DNA of 64,000 nucleotides, taken from assembly GCA_043228905.1 (NCBI GenBank), contig JBHGNT010000008.1, forward strand, positions 10,850,001 through 10,914,000, written 5' to 3'. The position numbers were made by a program, and so were the translations under genes. This DNA is from Azolla caroliniana (lineage: Eukaryota; Polypodiophyta). The notes under the pieces were generated by a model. It was not told the DNA's origin. It worked only from the letters and a program-made list of their open reading frames with translations, and ran no database searches. Shown here in pieces: positions 20,401 through 32,382 of the stretch (position 1 is its first letter; every line of letters begins with the position of its first letter).

Positions 20401-22301
20401 CCACGCCGTTCTGCTCCGGCGTGTATCTACAACTGAATTCGCGCCGAATTCCCATTTGTTGTAGATAACCGTTGAATTGACCGGAAAAGTACTCTTTCCC
20501 GCCATCCGACCGCAGACACTTGATCTTTCATCCCGTTTCCGTTTCCACGAACCCTTTGAGGTCCCGGAAACAGTCGAAGACTTCGCTCTTCCTCTCAATG
20601 AGGTAGATCCACGTGTGCCGTGTGTGGTCGTCGATGAAGGAGACAAAATATCGCCTCCCGCCAAGGCTAACATTTTGTGTCGGCCCCCACACATCCGAGT
20701 GTATAAGGTCGAGCTTGTTCCGGCTCCGGTTTCGCTCGTTGGGGAAAGGAAGTCGGTGTTGCTTCCCGAGCTGGCAGGCTTCACAAATTTGTGCCTTTCG
20801 GCCACTAAACTTGGGCAATCCGAACACTACCTGTTTCGATTGCAGATCTTGAAGCCGCTGGTAGTTGACGTGGCGGCCTATCCGCTTGTGCCACAAGTCA
20901 ATGTCCGACTCGGCTTTTTGTCCCTTTGCGAACATTGCGGTGCCGCCGTCAGTGGAATCGAGGATGAACATCCTCCCATCTCTACGCCCTTGCGCAATCA
21001 CACGGCCTTCTTCCTCAATGAAGCACCCGAGGTGTGTAAACTGAACCTCCATCCCTTGGTTGACGATCTGTCCGACCGAGACCAAGTTCTTCGTGATTGT
21101 CGGAATGTGCAACACGTTCATGAGTTTCCCTTTCTGCCCGACATGGCTAAGGGGAACTTCTCCGACATTCGCGATCGGATGCGGAGTGTCTTCTCCTGTT
21201 GCGACTACTCCAGATTGTATCGGTTTTTCAAGGTACGAGAACCACTCCTTATGGCTCGTCATGTGGTTTGACGCACCGGAGTCTACGTACCACACCTCGT
21301 CCGATCTCGGGGTGCTCTGTTTCATTGAGTTTGCTTCGTGTCTCGTCACGAAGGGAGTCCCTTCTCCGGCTCTCCCGGAGTCTTTGGCGTAGTGCGATCG
21401 CTGCCGATTTCCCTTGTCGGTATGTCTGGAGCCGTTCCCGGAACCAGTTCTCTCCGAATCGGCGCGCTTCTTCCAGCACTCACTTTCCCTGTGGCCTTTC
21501 TTGCCATAGTACCAGCACTCCACGATGGACTTCCCTTGCCGGTTCTCATCGCTTCGACTCCCCCTGTTTCCGGAGGGTCCGGAGTTGCTGTCGGCATCAC
21601 TTCGGTGCCTTCTTCCTTGATCTCGTCGGCCGCCTTCATTGCGCCCCGACTCGCCTCGTCCTCCACGTCCACGAGGCCTATCTCCCTCTGTGTACAACAT
21701 TCTGCTGTCAGCGTGCGTGCTTGTAGACGCACCCGCGTGGTTCTCCTCTACCAAGAGCATCGACTGTAAGTCGAAAAAGGATGGCGTATTCTCCCGGGTA
21801 CACAGCCGTTCGGAACGCTCCGAACTTCGACGCCAAACCTTCGAGACAGATCTGGACCATCTCGCTCTCCTCGATGTTCACCTCTATGGAGGCGAGGGAG
21901 TCGCAGATATCCTTGATCTTCGAGGTATAGTCCGCCACCGACAAATCGTATTGTTGTAGGTTGCTCAACTCCCGTCGGAGCTGAAGCTTCCTGGCTGTGG
22001 TGCTCGCGGCGAAAATCTTTTTCAGATTTTCCCACGCACCCTTCGACGTCTTTGCATCCCGAACATAGCTTAATAGTTGTTCGCCTACACACGACGTGAA
22101 GCAGTACAATACCCTGCTCGCCGATTGCTCCCACAACGGGAAGTCTCTGTGTGTCGATTCGGGTGCCGCGTCATTAGCTCCTTCGACATAACTCCAGTAG
22201 CCGTGCCCGAGCAGGTACTGGTGCATCTTGTAGGACCAACACGCGTAGTTGGTTCTGTCGAGCTTCTCTGTTGGAAGCGAGCTCGCCATGCCTCTATCCA
22301 T
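17480..22301 (-). pseudogene. copia C gag-pol polyprotein with C-terminal extension
   Basis: Starts MDRGMASSLPTEKLDRTNYA at 22301. Gag spans 22301-21500; its zinc knuckle ECWYYGKKGHRESEC (about 21525-21480) has Tyr for the second Cys. Protease VWYVDSGASNHMTS (about 21290) is intact. Pre-integrase DLWHKRIGRHVNYQ is near 20890, and integrase spans 20760-20036 with IHSDVWGP, RSDGGKEYF and NGVAERKN. Reverse transcriptase at 19580-18680 has LLYVDDLVITG, and RNase H runs 18680-18060 with SSTEAEYRGAAIATCEAIW. A basic extension follows to the LTR. Stops include TGA at 20528-20530, TAG near 20038, TAG near 18899 and TAA at 18221-18223, the last shared with F. The gag frame also shifts near 21730. Confidence 0.88.
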
Positions 22302-22362
22302 CGTTCTTCTTGTTCTTCTTCGTTAAGCTATGTCGGTTGCAGAGAGGTTCTCAACCCTCGCA

Positions 22363-22373
22363 CTCTGATACCA
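22363..22373 (-). promoter_or_regulatory. primer binding site of copia C
   Basis: The minus strand reads TGGTATCAGAG directly against the 5' LTR; complementary to initiator tRNA-Met. Confidence 0.92.
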
Positions 22374-22760
22374 TGTAAAGAATAGCGTGCGGAAGCAGGT
22401 ATGAAGACAGAACAAAGGAAGGAAACTCAGGTTCAATGGAGAGCTTCGGCTTACACGGTATACGCGGGAGAGACAGCGAGAGAAACACAGAAACAACTCT
22501 ATTCAATAATAATACTCAGTCTGTACATAAGACGTGCTCAGTGAACACTTTTATACAAGTCCTGGAAGGACTGACCGAAGTACTGACAGTACTTCAATGC
22601 TCATTAAGAGCTCCTACACTAACTCCCAAATATATTCCTCACGGAATATCTTTCCTAACGACCTCCCGGTTTACGCACTCGACCTAACCGATCGGTCCCA
22701 GCCGATCCGGTCCTTGGCTTCTTCAGCCGATCTGGCCGATGTTGAGCTTGTCTCTCAACA
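22374..22760 (-). repeat. 5' LTR of copia C
   Basis: 387 bp; differs from 17093-17479 at two positions (TTGG against TCGA context near 22713). It carries the same TATAAAAG promoter motif on the minus strand. Confidence 0.95.
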
Positions 22761-22765
22761 GTACG

Positions 22766-25405
22766 CCATATAATCGTTGTCGCCGAATCGGCTTACGGGG
22801 TTCTTTTCACGGGTGGATCGGTGGAGCTTCTCGTTTGCGGATACTACAACCGCTCCATTTGTCCGGATCTCAAGGTCTTCGAACTCACTATCGAGGGAGT
22901 AAGTCAATTCGATGTCGTTGAAATGATCATCTTCATACTCCGGCATTTTCAACTTCCCTTTGTCTAGCTTCGGACTCGGTCGAGATGTGCTTTGATCGCT
23001 CGGGGGCTCTTGTGGTCCACTAAACCTTGTCGTAATCGGGCTTTCTTCGAACATGCACGTGAGTTGATCTTCGGCTTCTATCTCTATTTCGGCAAAATCC
23101 GGGTCGAGCTGAATCGAAGTCGAAGTTGTCTTTGGTGCGTACCAAGATGCAGACTCATCGAAACCGCCATCTCGACTTACTCGAGATTTACAAGTTGAGG
23201 GGTTATAGCACTTGTACCCCTTTTGCTCTAGTGAGTATCCTATGAGGATACATTTCTCCGACTTCAGGTCGAGTTTTTGATGCTTTTCGTCGGGGATGTG
23301 CACATACGCAATGGAGCCGAATATCTGAACATGTGATAGATTCGGCTTCTTTCCGAAAAACTTCTAGTGCGGCGTGAGTTCATGCACGCCGGATGTCGTA
23401 CACCAATTCATGAGATAGACGGCCGTGTTAGATGCTTCCGCCCAATATGATTTCAGCATGTGCTTTTCGTTAAGCATAGCATGTGCCACTTCAAGGATGT
23501 GTCGATTCTTGTGTTCGGCTACTCCGTTCTGTTGTGGCCTATATTGACACGAAAATTCTCGTCGAATCCCTTCTTTTCGAAGATACTCCGTAAACTCATC
23601 CGAGAAATATTCCTTTCCTCCATCTGATCGAAGGCATCGTACATGTCGACTCATAGCTTTTTCGACTCCACTCTTGAATTTTTGGAAGTGTCTGAACACT
23701 TCGCTCTTTTGCCGCATTGGGTAGATCCAAGTGTGCCTAGAGAAGTCGTCGATAAAGGTCACGTAGTATCGGTATCCGCCGAATGTTGCTGTTTGAGCCG
23801 GTCCCCATACATCGAAATGAATTACATCGAGTGCGTCTTTGCTTACATTCCTCTCCTTCGAAAATGGATGCCAATGTTGCTTGCCGAATTGGCAAGCCGC
23901 ACGTACGCCTTCAATCTCTCTCCCTTTGAAGTTCGGGAGTCTGATGATGACTCCTTTCGATTGCATCGCCTTGAGCTTTTGAAGGTTGATATGGCCAATC
24001 CACTTGTGCCATAACTCTATGTCGGACTCGGCTTTTGTGCCTTTTGCGAGCATGGCCGATTTCATCTCATGCAAGTCGAAAATGAACATTCGGCCCTCTC
24101 TTCGTCCGCGTGCAATGAGTCGGCCCTCTTTTTCGATGAAGCAACTGCCTTGATTAAATCGAACTTGCATTCCTTGCTCTACAATTTGGCCTACGGAGAC
24201 CAAACTCTTCGTGATAGTTGTTACATGCAAGACATTTTTAATGTAAGTTTTCTTACCTTCTTCTCTGAATGAAACATTGCCGATGTGCCGAATCGGATGT
24301 GTAGTGTTGTCTCCGGTTTTGACATAGCTGGGTCGTTCCGGCTCTCGAAGTTCTCGAAACCATTCTTGATGAGACGTCATATGGTTCGAGGCACCAGAGT
24401 CGACGAACCATACGTCTTCCGGACCCGAGGCACTAGTTGAAGTAGAAGTCGACATAGAATTTGCTCTATGTCTCATCACGAACATTCCTCCACGAACGTC
24501 ATAGTCGGAGTTGGTGGTGTAGTTGGTGAGTTGTCGGCTAGTGGAAGCCGACTCGCGTATCTTCTTACGACATTCTTCTTCGTGGTGACCGATTTTCCGC
24601 AATATCCACATTCGACCGAGTTTTGTCAACTTGGACCGGAATGGAAGCTCCCCCTTCTTCCGAAGGTTCCTCGATGGCTTCCGTCTTGATGTCGTAATTG
24701 AGAGTTATTTTCATAAATCGGGCCTCGTCCGCCTCGTCCTTGGCCGAATCGGCCTCTTCTTGCACGGCCGTGTCCTCTTCCTCCGTCCGAATGCATGTAG
24801 AGCATGTGGCCTTCCGAGGCGTTGCTCCTTGTTTGAACATGATTCTCTTCAACCAATAACATGGATTGAAGATCAAAGAAGAAGGGCAGATTCTCCCATG
24901 CTAGTATGGCAATCTGCATCGCGTCAAACCGTGGTGCAAGGCCGCCGAGGCATATTTGCACCATTTCGTCATCCTCCGCATTGACGCTTATCGAGCCAAG
25001 TGCATCACAAAGCTCCTTGATCTTCAAGGTGTATCTTGTAATGGACATATCCCTTTGTTGGATGTTGTTCAACTCTTGGCGGAGTTGAAGCTTTCTCACG
25101 GTAGTGTTGGCGGCGAAAATATTTCGTAGATTCTCCCACGCTTCCTTCGGCGTCTCAGCTTCTCGAATGTAGCCGAGCATGTGGTCGTGAGGACATGTCA
25201 CCAAGCAATACATCACTCGGCTTGCCGCTTGCTCCCAAGTTTCATAGTCGGCGTCTTTCAGATCGGGTCGGTTTTCTTATGCTCCCTTGATGTAACTCCA
25301 ATAGCCTTGGCTGACAAGGTATTGGTGCATCTTGTACTCCCAAGATGCAAAGTTGTTGCGATCCAACTTCTCGCTAGGGAGAGCGCTCCCCATTTGAGTA
25401 TTCAT
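22766..25405 (-). pseudogene. copia D gag-pol, 5' two thirds
   Basis: Starts MNTQMGSALPSEKLDRNNFA at 25405, with an in-frame TAA near 25278. Gag capsid is at 25216-24700. The zinc knuckle around 24610-24560 survives only partly (IGHHEEEC). Protease WFVDSGASNHMTSHQ is near 24400. Pre-integrase ELWHKWIGHINLQKLKAM is followed by the integrase core (VIHFDVWGPAQ, LRSDGGKEYFSDEF, NGVAEHKNRHILE) to 23364; the IN-RT linker is 23303-22766. The coding sequence of 421 codons from 24629 is uninterrupted. Reverse transcriptase resumes left of element C and is then truncated. D is related to C, E and F but clearly distinct. Confidence 0.87.
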
Positions 25406-25558
25406 TGTCGATTAAGCTTCCTTTCTTCTTTTCCTTCTCTCTCAAACACGAGCTATGTAGTGGTACTACGATAGCAATGAGTTGGTTCTTGAACGTCGGC
25501 GTAGAGCACAACACATGATCACGATGAGGCGAGTGGGCTAGATCGAGCTACCAAATCA

Positions 25559-25569
25559 CTCTAATACCA
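25559..25569 (-). promoter_or_regulatory. primer binding site of copia D
   Basis: The minus strand reads TGGTATTAGAG, one mismatch from the tRNA-Met type (a C-to-T change), next to the LTR. Confidence 0.8.
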
Positions 25570-26048
25570 TGTAAAGAATCAATGGTGATTCTTGTGCAGC
25601 GGAATAGATATGTGTGTGCGCGCGCTCGCGTGTGTGTGTGGGTGTGTGAGAGAGAAAAATAGAGGAGAGAAGAGAACACAAGATAGATAGATAAGAATAC
25701 AATGAAGTACTCAATAAGAAGATGTATATTCACAAGTAGAATAAGAGATACAAAAGTGTAGCATTACAAGGAGTCACAACCGACTTGGTATGAAGTATGA
25801 GGAGGGTGCTTTATATAGAGTCACCATCTCTCTTCATTAACTTACAACAACCACTCTCTCTCTTGGGGAATGTGAAGACTCATAGTCATGGGGAATATGT
25901 AACTCATTAGTTATGTGTCATAGAATATGATTCTATGACACATAGTTAATGTTTAGAGAGTAGTGGTGTGACTCTTGACCTTTGAGTAATCATGGATTCT
26001 CAAAAGGTGCATTCACATGTTGCTCTATGTTGAGCTTGATTCTCAACA
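25570..26048 (-). repeat. 5' LTR of copia D
   Basis: 479 bp from TGTAAAGAATCAATGG to TTCTCAACA. The minus strand carries TATATAAA at 25816-25809. The 3' LTR is lost because D is truncated beside NDUFA13, so the outer boundary rests on the TG..CA rule and on likeness of its ends to those of C and F. Confidence 0.75.
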
Positions 26049-26389
26049 ATATTCATATTGTTTTATTTTGGTTAATATAAGTTTTGGTAGTTAGTGTATC
26101 TGCTCTGTCGACTACTCTGGGTATTCATTTATGTTCGGATGCATTCTCTCCTATACATATATTATATCTAATAGTCGATCAAGTTCCTATTCATATTTAC
26201 AATAATTAAATCTGTGTTTACGGTATTGAGTGCGTGCATTCCAAAGTCGACAAACACCAATTCTCCAACCACAATAATCTTGATAGAATGGTTCGGTGAT
26301 AGAACGTTGGACCTATTGTGTTTGTCGACAGAGAATCGGTAGATTGTTAACACGGTTGTTCGACGATGAACACACTGAGGGTTCACAAG

Positions 26390-26448
<59 letters not shown>

Positions 26449-26839
26449 AAGAGACAATGAAGATAACATACTACACAAGCTCGAAAATAAATACTAGTAA
26501 ATTTGATTGAATGACGGCTAAAGTAGATACAAACAACACAAAGTTGGCAAACGAGATCGACACTACAGATGCGCAGTTGTGAGCCTTCGGTCTGGAGCAC
26601 ACGGGCTTGGTACTACGAGCGGAGGCCTCACATAGATGTCACCGAACAGAATAGAATAGAACAAAAAACCCTTGAGCCTTCCTTCTCTCTGAATCCCCAA
26701 TATGACATCCCCATTTGAATAGACGCCTTCCCTTTCTTTTGATAGTTTTCAAGGAGAGGGAGGGTCCACATCACATCTGACAGTTCTAACAACCATTTTC
26801 TTATCAGAGATCTTCCCCTCAATCTTCTCCCATCCCCTA
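26049..26839. other. no gene recognised; contains (GA)n
   Basis: AT-rich sequence with a (GA)n run at 26391-26445 and no coding or element signature I can name. The last five bases, cccta at 26835-26839, are the target duplication of copia E, and the sequence resumes at 32784. Confidence 0.5.
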
Positions 26840-27177
26840 TGTTGAGCAGCAATCTCAACCGGAGCCGGATCGGCTGAATAAGCTTGAGCCGGTAAGCGAG
26901 ATGAATCGATATGCCGGCGAGCAATCGAGCCGGTAAGCAGTAAGGACCGATGAGCTGGGGAGCCGGTATGCTGGATCCAATCTGTAAACAGAAGCCTAGT
27001 ATAGGTTAGACTACTAGGCAGTTATAGTCTCGTAGTTAGTGTTAGATGCTCGTGTGAGCATTGAAGTATACTGTACTTCTAACGTCCCGTGTGGACTTGT
27101 ATAAATAGCGCTGATGAGCGCGTTGTAGATACAGAGAGCACAGAGTATTCATATAATTTTGGAAAATAGTGTGTCCT

Positions 27178-27219
<42 letters not shown>

Positions 27220-27260
27220 TGTATTGTTCTTTCTAACGCTTCCGCAAGCAATCTTTAACA
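26840..27260 (+). repeat. 5' LTR of copia E
   Basis: Begins TGTTGAGCAG and ends TCTTTAACA. TATAAATA at 27100-27107 is a good TATA box, and a (CT)n run lies near 27178-27216. Confidence 0.93.
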
Positions 27261-27272
27261 TGGTATCAGAGC
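27261..27272 (+). promoter_or_regulatory. primer binding site of copia E
   Basis: TGGTATCAGAGC immediately after the 5' LTR, complementary to initiator tRNA-Met. Confidence 0.95.
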
Positions 27273-27355
27273 GCGTGGGTTGAGAACCTCTGTTGCAGAC
27301 ATCTACGCTTGTGAAGGAAACCCTAACAAATCGGAAAGCAGACACAAAAGGAGAA

Positions 27356-30300
27356 ATGGACAAAGGGACAAAGTAGTCGCTCCCGGTGGAGAAGCTCGAC
27401 AGAACCAACTACGCATCTTGGTCATACAAGATGCACCAGTACCTGCTTGGGCATGGTTACTGGAGTTATGTCGACGGAGTGAACGACTCAACACCGGAGA
27501 CAACACACAAGGACTTCCCAGTGTGGGAACAAGCGACAAGCAGGGTGATGTATTGCTTCGCGTCTAGTGTCGGTGACCAGCTGCTCAGCCATATCCGTGA
27601 CGCCAAGACACCAAAGGATGCTTGGGGAAACTTGAAAAAGGTCTTCGCCGCAAGCACCACTGCCCGGAAGCTGCAACTCAGACAGGAGTTGAGCAATGTT
27701 CGACAGAACAACATGACGGTGGCAGATTACACAGCCTGGATCAAAGGGATCTGTGACTCGCTTGCCTCTATTAACGTCACCGTAGAGGAAGACGAGATGG
27801 TGCAGGTCTGTCTTGGAGGTCTGGTGTCCAAGTTCGGAGCTTTCCGGACTACGGTTTGTACAAGAGAGAATATGCCCTCATTTTTCGACTTACAGTCGAT
27901 GCTCCTTGTAGAGGAGAACCACACCGGTGCATCTACCAGTGCATCCCCAGACAACCGGATGCTATACACGGGAGCGGATCGGTCCCGTGGGCGTGGTGGA
28001 CGAGGCAGGTCGGGACGCAACGGAGGCGGCCGGCAAGAGCAGGAATGAAGGCATAGTGAGCGTGCCGACAAAGTTCCGGGACTTCCACAAGCAGGGGGAG
28101 TCAAGGTGGTGCCGGAGACTGGCAAGACAAATCCGCTACGGAATGCTGGTACTGTGGAAAAAAGGGCCACAGGGAAAGCGAGTGCTGGAGAAAGCGTGCC
28201 GATTCGGACAAATCCGGATCTGGCAAGACCGGTAAGGAAGGCCGACAAAGCTCGCACTACGCAAACGGATCGGGAGGATCCAAGAACCGTAAGGGGCCAG
28301 CCTTGGTGATGAAGCACAAGGCAAACTCAATGAAGAAGACCACTTCCAAATCAGAGGAGGTGTGGTACGTTGACTCCGGCGCATCGAACCACATGACGAG
28401 CCACGAGGAGTGGTTCTCCTTTTTGGAGAAGCCGGATCAACCGGGAGTTGTCGAAACCGGAGACGACACTCCCCATCCGATCGTGCACGTCGGAGAAGTC
28501 CCTTTGAGCCACGTCGGACAAAGGGGGAAGCTGATGAATGTATTACATGTTCTGACAATCACGAAGAACCTGATGTCGGTCGGACAGATCATCGACTAGG
28601 GGATGCAGGTGTGGTTTACGCACCTCGGGTGCTTCATTGAGTATGAGGGCGAAGTTATTGCGCAAGGACGCAGAGATGGGAGGATGTTTATCCTCAACAC
28701 CAATGACGTCGGCACCGCACTGTTCGCCAAAGGACAGAAGGTCGAGTCGGATATCGACCTGTGGCACAAGCGGATCGGTCACGTCAACTACCGGAGGCTT
28801 CAAGACCTGCAAGTGGAACAAGTCGTTTTTGGTTTGCCGAAGTTCAGCGGCCGGAGAGCCCAGATTTGTGAAGCCTGCCAACTCAGGAAGCAACACCGGC
28901 CTCCATTCCCCACCAAAAGAAATCGAAGTCGTAACAAGCTCGATCTTCTCCATTCGGATGTGTGGGGACCGGCACAAAATGTTAGCATTGGCGGGAGTTG
29001 ATATTTCGTCTCCTTCATCGACGACTACACGCGGCATACGTGGATCTACCTCATTGAGCGGAAGAGCGAAGTATTCGAGTGTTTCCGGAGCCTCCAAAAG
29101 ATGGTGGAATGGGAATCGGAGAGGAAGATCAAATGCCTACGGTCGGATGGCGGAAAAGAGTACTTTTCCGGCCAATTCAACAGCTATCTGCAACAAAAAG
29201 GAATTCGGCGAGAATTCAACTACAGATACACACCGCATTAGAACGGTGTGGCCGAAAGGAAGAATTGGTTGCTGATTGACACGGCTAGGGCAATGCTGGA
29301 GGAAAAGAGCATGCCCAAGTTCTACTGGGTGGAGGCGGTCCAAACGGCCGTTTACATCTAGAACCGGATCAGGGACAAGGTGTCAGCTCACGAGCTGTAT
29401 TTAGGGCGCAAGCCGAATTTGAGACACCTCCGGATATTCGGCAGCATAGCCTATGTACATGTGTCGGATGAGAAGCGAAGAAAGCTGGATGCAAAATCGG
29501 AAAAATGCATCCTAGTCGGCTATGCTCAAGAGCAAAAGGGGTATAAGTGTTATAACCCTTGGACGAAGCAGGTCCGAGTCAGCTGAGATGTCGAGTTTGA
29601 TGAATCGACATCGTGGTATTCCTTAACGACTCCGACTTCCGATCCCGACTCGATATCAGAGGATGGGGCTAGTGAGCCCGAACCGGCCCAGGTAGAGAAA
29701 GATGAAGCCGGGACTCAAGATGAGAGTCCGGAATCGCTCCGGTTAAGCGGACCGAATGAGAGACTGGATCAGTCCAACCAGTCGGATGATGAGACGGTGA
29801 GTAGTGGAGACTTTGTCGTGCTCTCCCCGCGCAAGGAACCGAGGAGACGGTTCACACGCAAAGAGAAAGGGAAGCAGAAGATGCCAGAATTCAAGACCAG
29901 CAATGATGAGTTGGATCGGTGCGTACTTGACTTCGGCAAGGACATATGCAGATCTTCGGGAACGAAGACCGAACCGGCCAAGAAGGGTCTCATACCGGGT
30001 AACGGTGAGTTACGCCGGTCCACCCACCAGAAGGATCCTGTTAAACGGTACGGGTATAACGAGTACATGGCACATCATTATGTGTAAATGACCAAGGTTG
30101 CGGAAGTGCGTGAGCCAGAGAGCTATGCAGAAGCGGCAAAGGACGCAAATTGGCGTGCCGCTATGGAGGAAGAAATGGGGGCACTGGATGCCAACGGAAC
30201 TTGGGACTTTGTTGACCCTCCCCGTCACTGTAAACCGATCGGATGCAAGTGGGTGTACAAGGTAAAGTACAATGCTGACGGTACAGTTAACCGGTACAAG

Positions 30301-32382
30301 GCCCGGTTAGTGGCGAAGGGATATACGCAGACTCACGGAATCGACTACGACGAGACCTTCACTCCTGTAGCGAAGATGACGACGGTTCGTGTGGTACTGG
30401 CGGTTGCTGCAGCAAGGGGGTGGCATCTTCATCAGATGGATGTGAAGAATGCCTTCCTTCAAGGAGATCTTGAAGAAGAAGTCTTTATGACTCAGCCCCA
30501 CGGATTTTAGTTGGAGATGAACAAGTCGGCGATATGCCGACTGAGGAAGTCGTTGTACGGCTTGAGGCAAGCCTCCCGTGCTTGGAATGCTAAGATCACG
30601 CACCGGTTGCGAAAGATGGGGTTTGTTGCCTCTAAGTCAGACTCTTCCCTGTTCATTCGTCAAGACTCAAACGGTCTAGTATGTATCTTACTCTATGTTG
30701 ATGATTTAGTCATCACTGGCCCAGGTCTTCCGGAAATCCACCGCGTCAAGTCCCAGTTGTTGGACGCATTCGATATGAAGGACTTGGGGGACCTTCATTA
30801 TTTTTTGGGGATCGAGGTGATCCGCACCCCCGATGACATATTGCTTTCTCAACGCCATTATGTGTTGAATATACTGTACAAGTTCGGCATGATGGAATGC
30901 TGACCTGTCTCCACACCCCTGGACCGGAATCAGAAGATCTGTCCCAACTCCGGACCAGCCTGCGATGAGAAAAGGTTTCGACAAATAGTCGGAAGCCTGA
31001 TCTACTTGACCATCACCTGACCCAACATTAATTATCCGGTCGGAGTGGTAAGCCAATTCATGCAGAAGCCGACCGTGGAGCACCTTCAGTGCGTGCAACG
31101 AATATTGAGGTATGTAAGCGGCACTAAGGACCGGGGGCTCTTATACCGGCAAGGTATAACCGAAGAGCTTGTCGGCTACACGGATGCCAACTGGGCTGGC
31201 GATGCAACGGATCGTCGCTCAACTTCCGGCTTTATGTTTTCTCTTGGGAGCGGGGCTGTTGCGTGGAGCAGCAAAAAGCAGCCAACAATGGCTCTATCCA
31301 GCATTGAGGCTGAATACCGAGGCGTGACCATTGCCACCTACGAAGCCATTTGGCTTCGACGACTACTGCAAGACCTGCAGATCGAGGTACCGATCCCGAT
31401 CCCGATCTACTGCGATAACCTCAGCAACATGCAGCTCGCCAAGAACCCTGTGTTCCATGCTCGCACAAAGCACATAGAAGTGTATTATCACTTCGTGCAT
31501 GAGTGGGTCCTGAGCGGTGAAGTTGAACTACGGTATGTTCACACGGATCGGCAAGTTGCCGACATCTTCACCAAGCTGCTCGGGTCGGACAAGTTGCAGC
31601 ACTTTACCGAAATGCTTGGTGTTCAGCATCTCGACGTGCCACACTTGAGGGGGAGACACAAGGGCAAAGACACTACCGAAACGGGCAAAGGCAAAAAACT
31701 TGTTGAACCCGTAGGTAAGAGAAGAACCGGTAGAGGTGGAAACAAGAAGAAAAATGAAGCCGAGTCGACGAAGGAAGTCGGCACATTCGAACAGGTCGGA
31801 GTGAGCGGCTGTGAAGAAGAAGTGTATACTCAGGAAGAGAAGTGCATGCTATGCGGAGGTCATCACGATCGTAATGGCCATGATGCGGAGTCAAATGAAG
31901 AATTCGACTTCGGTGAACCGGCTGAAGAAGCCAAGGGAAGCACGGAGAAGGCCAAAACCCGGACGTGGTCCGATGTGGTGAGAGGCCTGAAGCCGAAAAT
32001 CGAATAAGAGGATACCGATTTGGACAAGGGCTGGAACGAGTCGGAGATAGCCGATTCGGATCAACAGACGGATCCAGATGAGTTGGATCAACGAGAGGCC
32101 AAGGAGACACAGACGCAGCGGAAGTCGATGCCATTGCGGAGGAACCGACGGATCAGCAAGCGCCGGAGTCATAATAGCGAAGGAGCTGAGATGGGGCTAT
32201 TGAGCAGACATGCCCAAGGTCGAGGCGTGCAGAACCAAAGGGGTCGCGGCAAATGGGACTGGACTGGACAAGGAGCGCGAGCAAGGCAAATCGACGCCAA
32301 GAGAAGTTGGTTGGAAGAACCGGTTGCCACAGAGGTTGACACTACGACCCTACCTCAGGTTGAGCTTGAGGGGGAGTGTTGA
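27356..32382 (+). pseudogene. copia E gag-pol polyprotein with C-terminal extension
   Basis: Start MDKGTK at 27356 is followed by TAG at 27374. Gag (EKLDRTNYASWSYKMHQYLL) runs to 28048, then the frame shifts. The zinc knuckle CWYCGKKGHRESEC is intact at 28144-28185. Protease VDSGASNHMTS has its Asp at 28372. Pre-integrase DLWHKRIGHVNYRRL is near 28760; integrase keeps LHSDVWGP, RSDGGKEYF and NGVAERKN to about 29590. Reverse transcriptase lies at 30130-30980 with LLYVDDLVITG, and RNase H near 31130-31550. The extension to 32382 includes a Cys/His cluster (CMLCGGHHDRNGH) and ends QVELEGEC. Stops at 28600, 28999, 29239, 29359, 29584, 30086, 30508, 30901, 31018 and 32005 interrupt an otherwise continuous frame. 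Confidence 0.9.
32368..32376 (+). promoter_or_regulatory. polypurine tract of copia E (also coding)
   Basis: GAGGGGGAG directly before the 3' LTR; it also encodes EGE of the terminal QVELEGEC. Confidence 0.88.

Larger units (their letters stand above)
17093..22760 (-). mobile_element. copia element C, full length and young, nested in copia D
   Basis: 5,668 bp with two 387-bp LTRs that differ at only two positions by eye, flanked by the 5-bp duplication gtacg (17088-17092 and 22761-22765). It has primer binding site, gag, protease, integrase, reverse transcriptase, RNase H, a C-terminal extension and polypurine tract in copia order. The near-identical LTRs imply recent insertion, yet the coding frame carries several stops. 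Copia F (40192-45899) is a sister subfamily; copia E is more distant. Confidence 0.95.

Noticed and set aside
20477-21271. Plus-strand open frame of 264 codons
   Set aside because: It is antisense to the protease and integrase of copia C, and equivalent antisense frames appear opposite copias E and F; no independent signature.
26049-26839. Host promoter or gene interrupted by copia E
   Set aside because: No coding or regulatory signature could be supported on either side of the insertion site.
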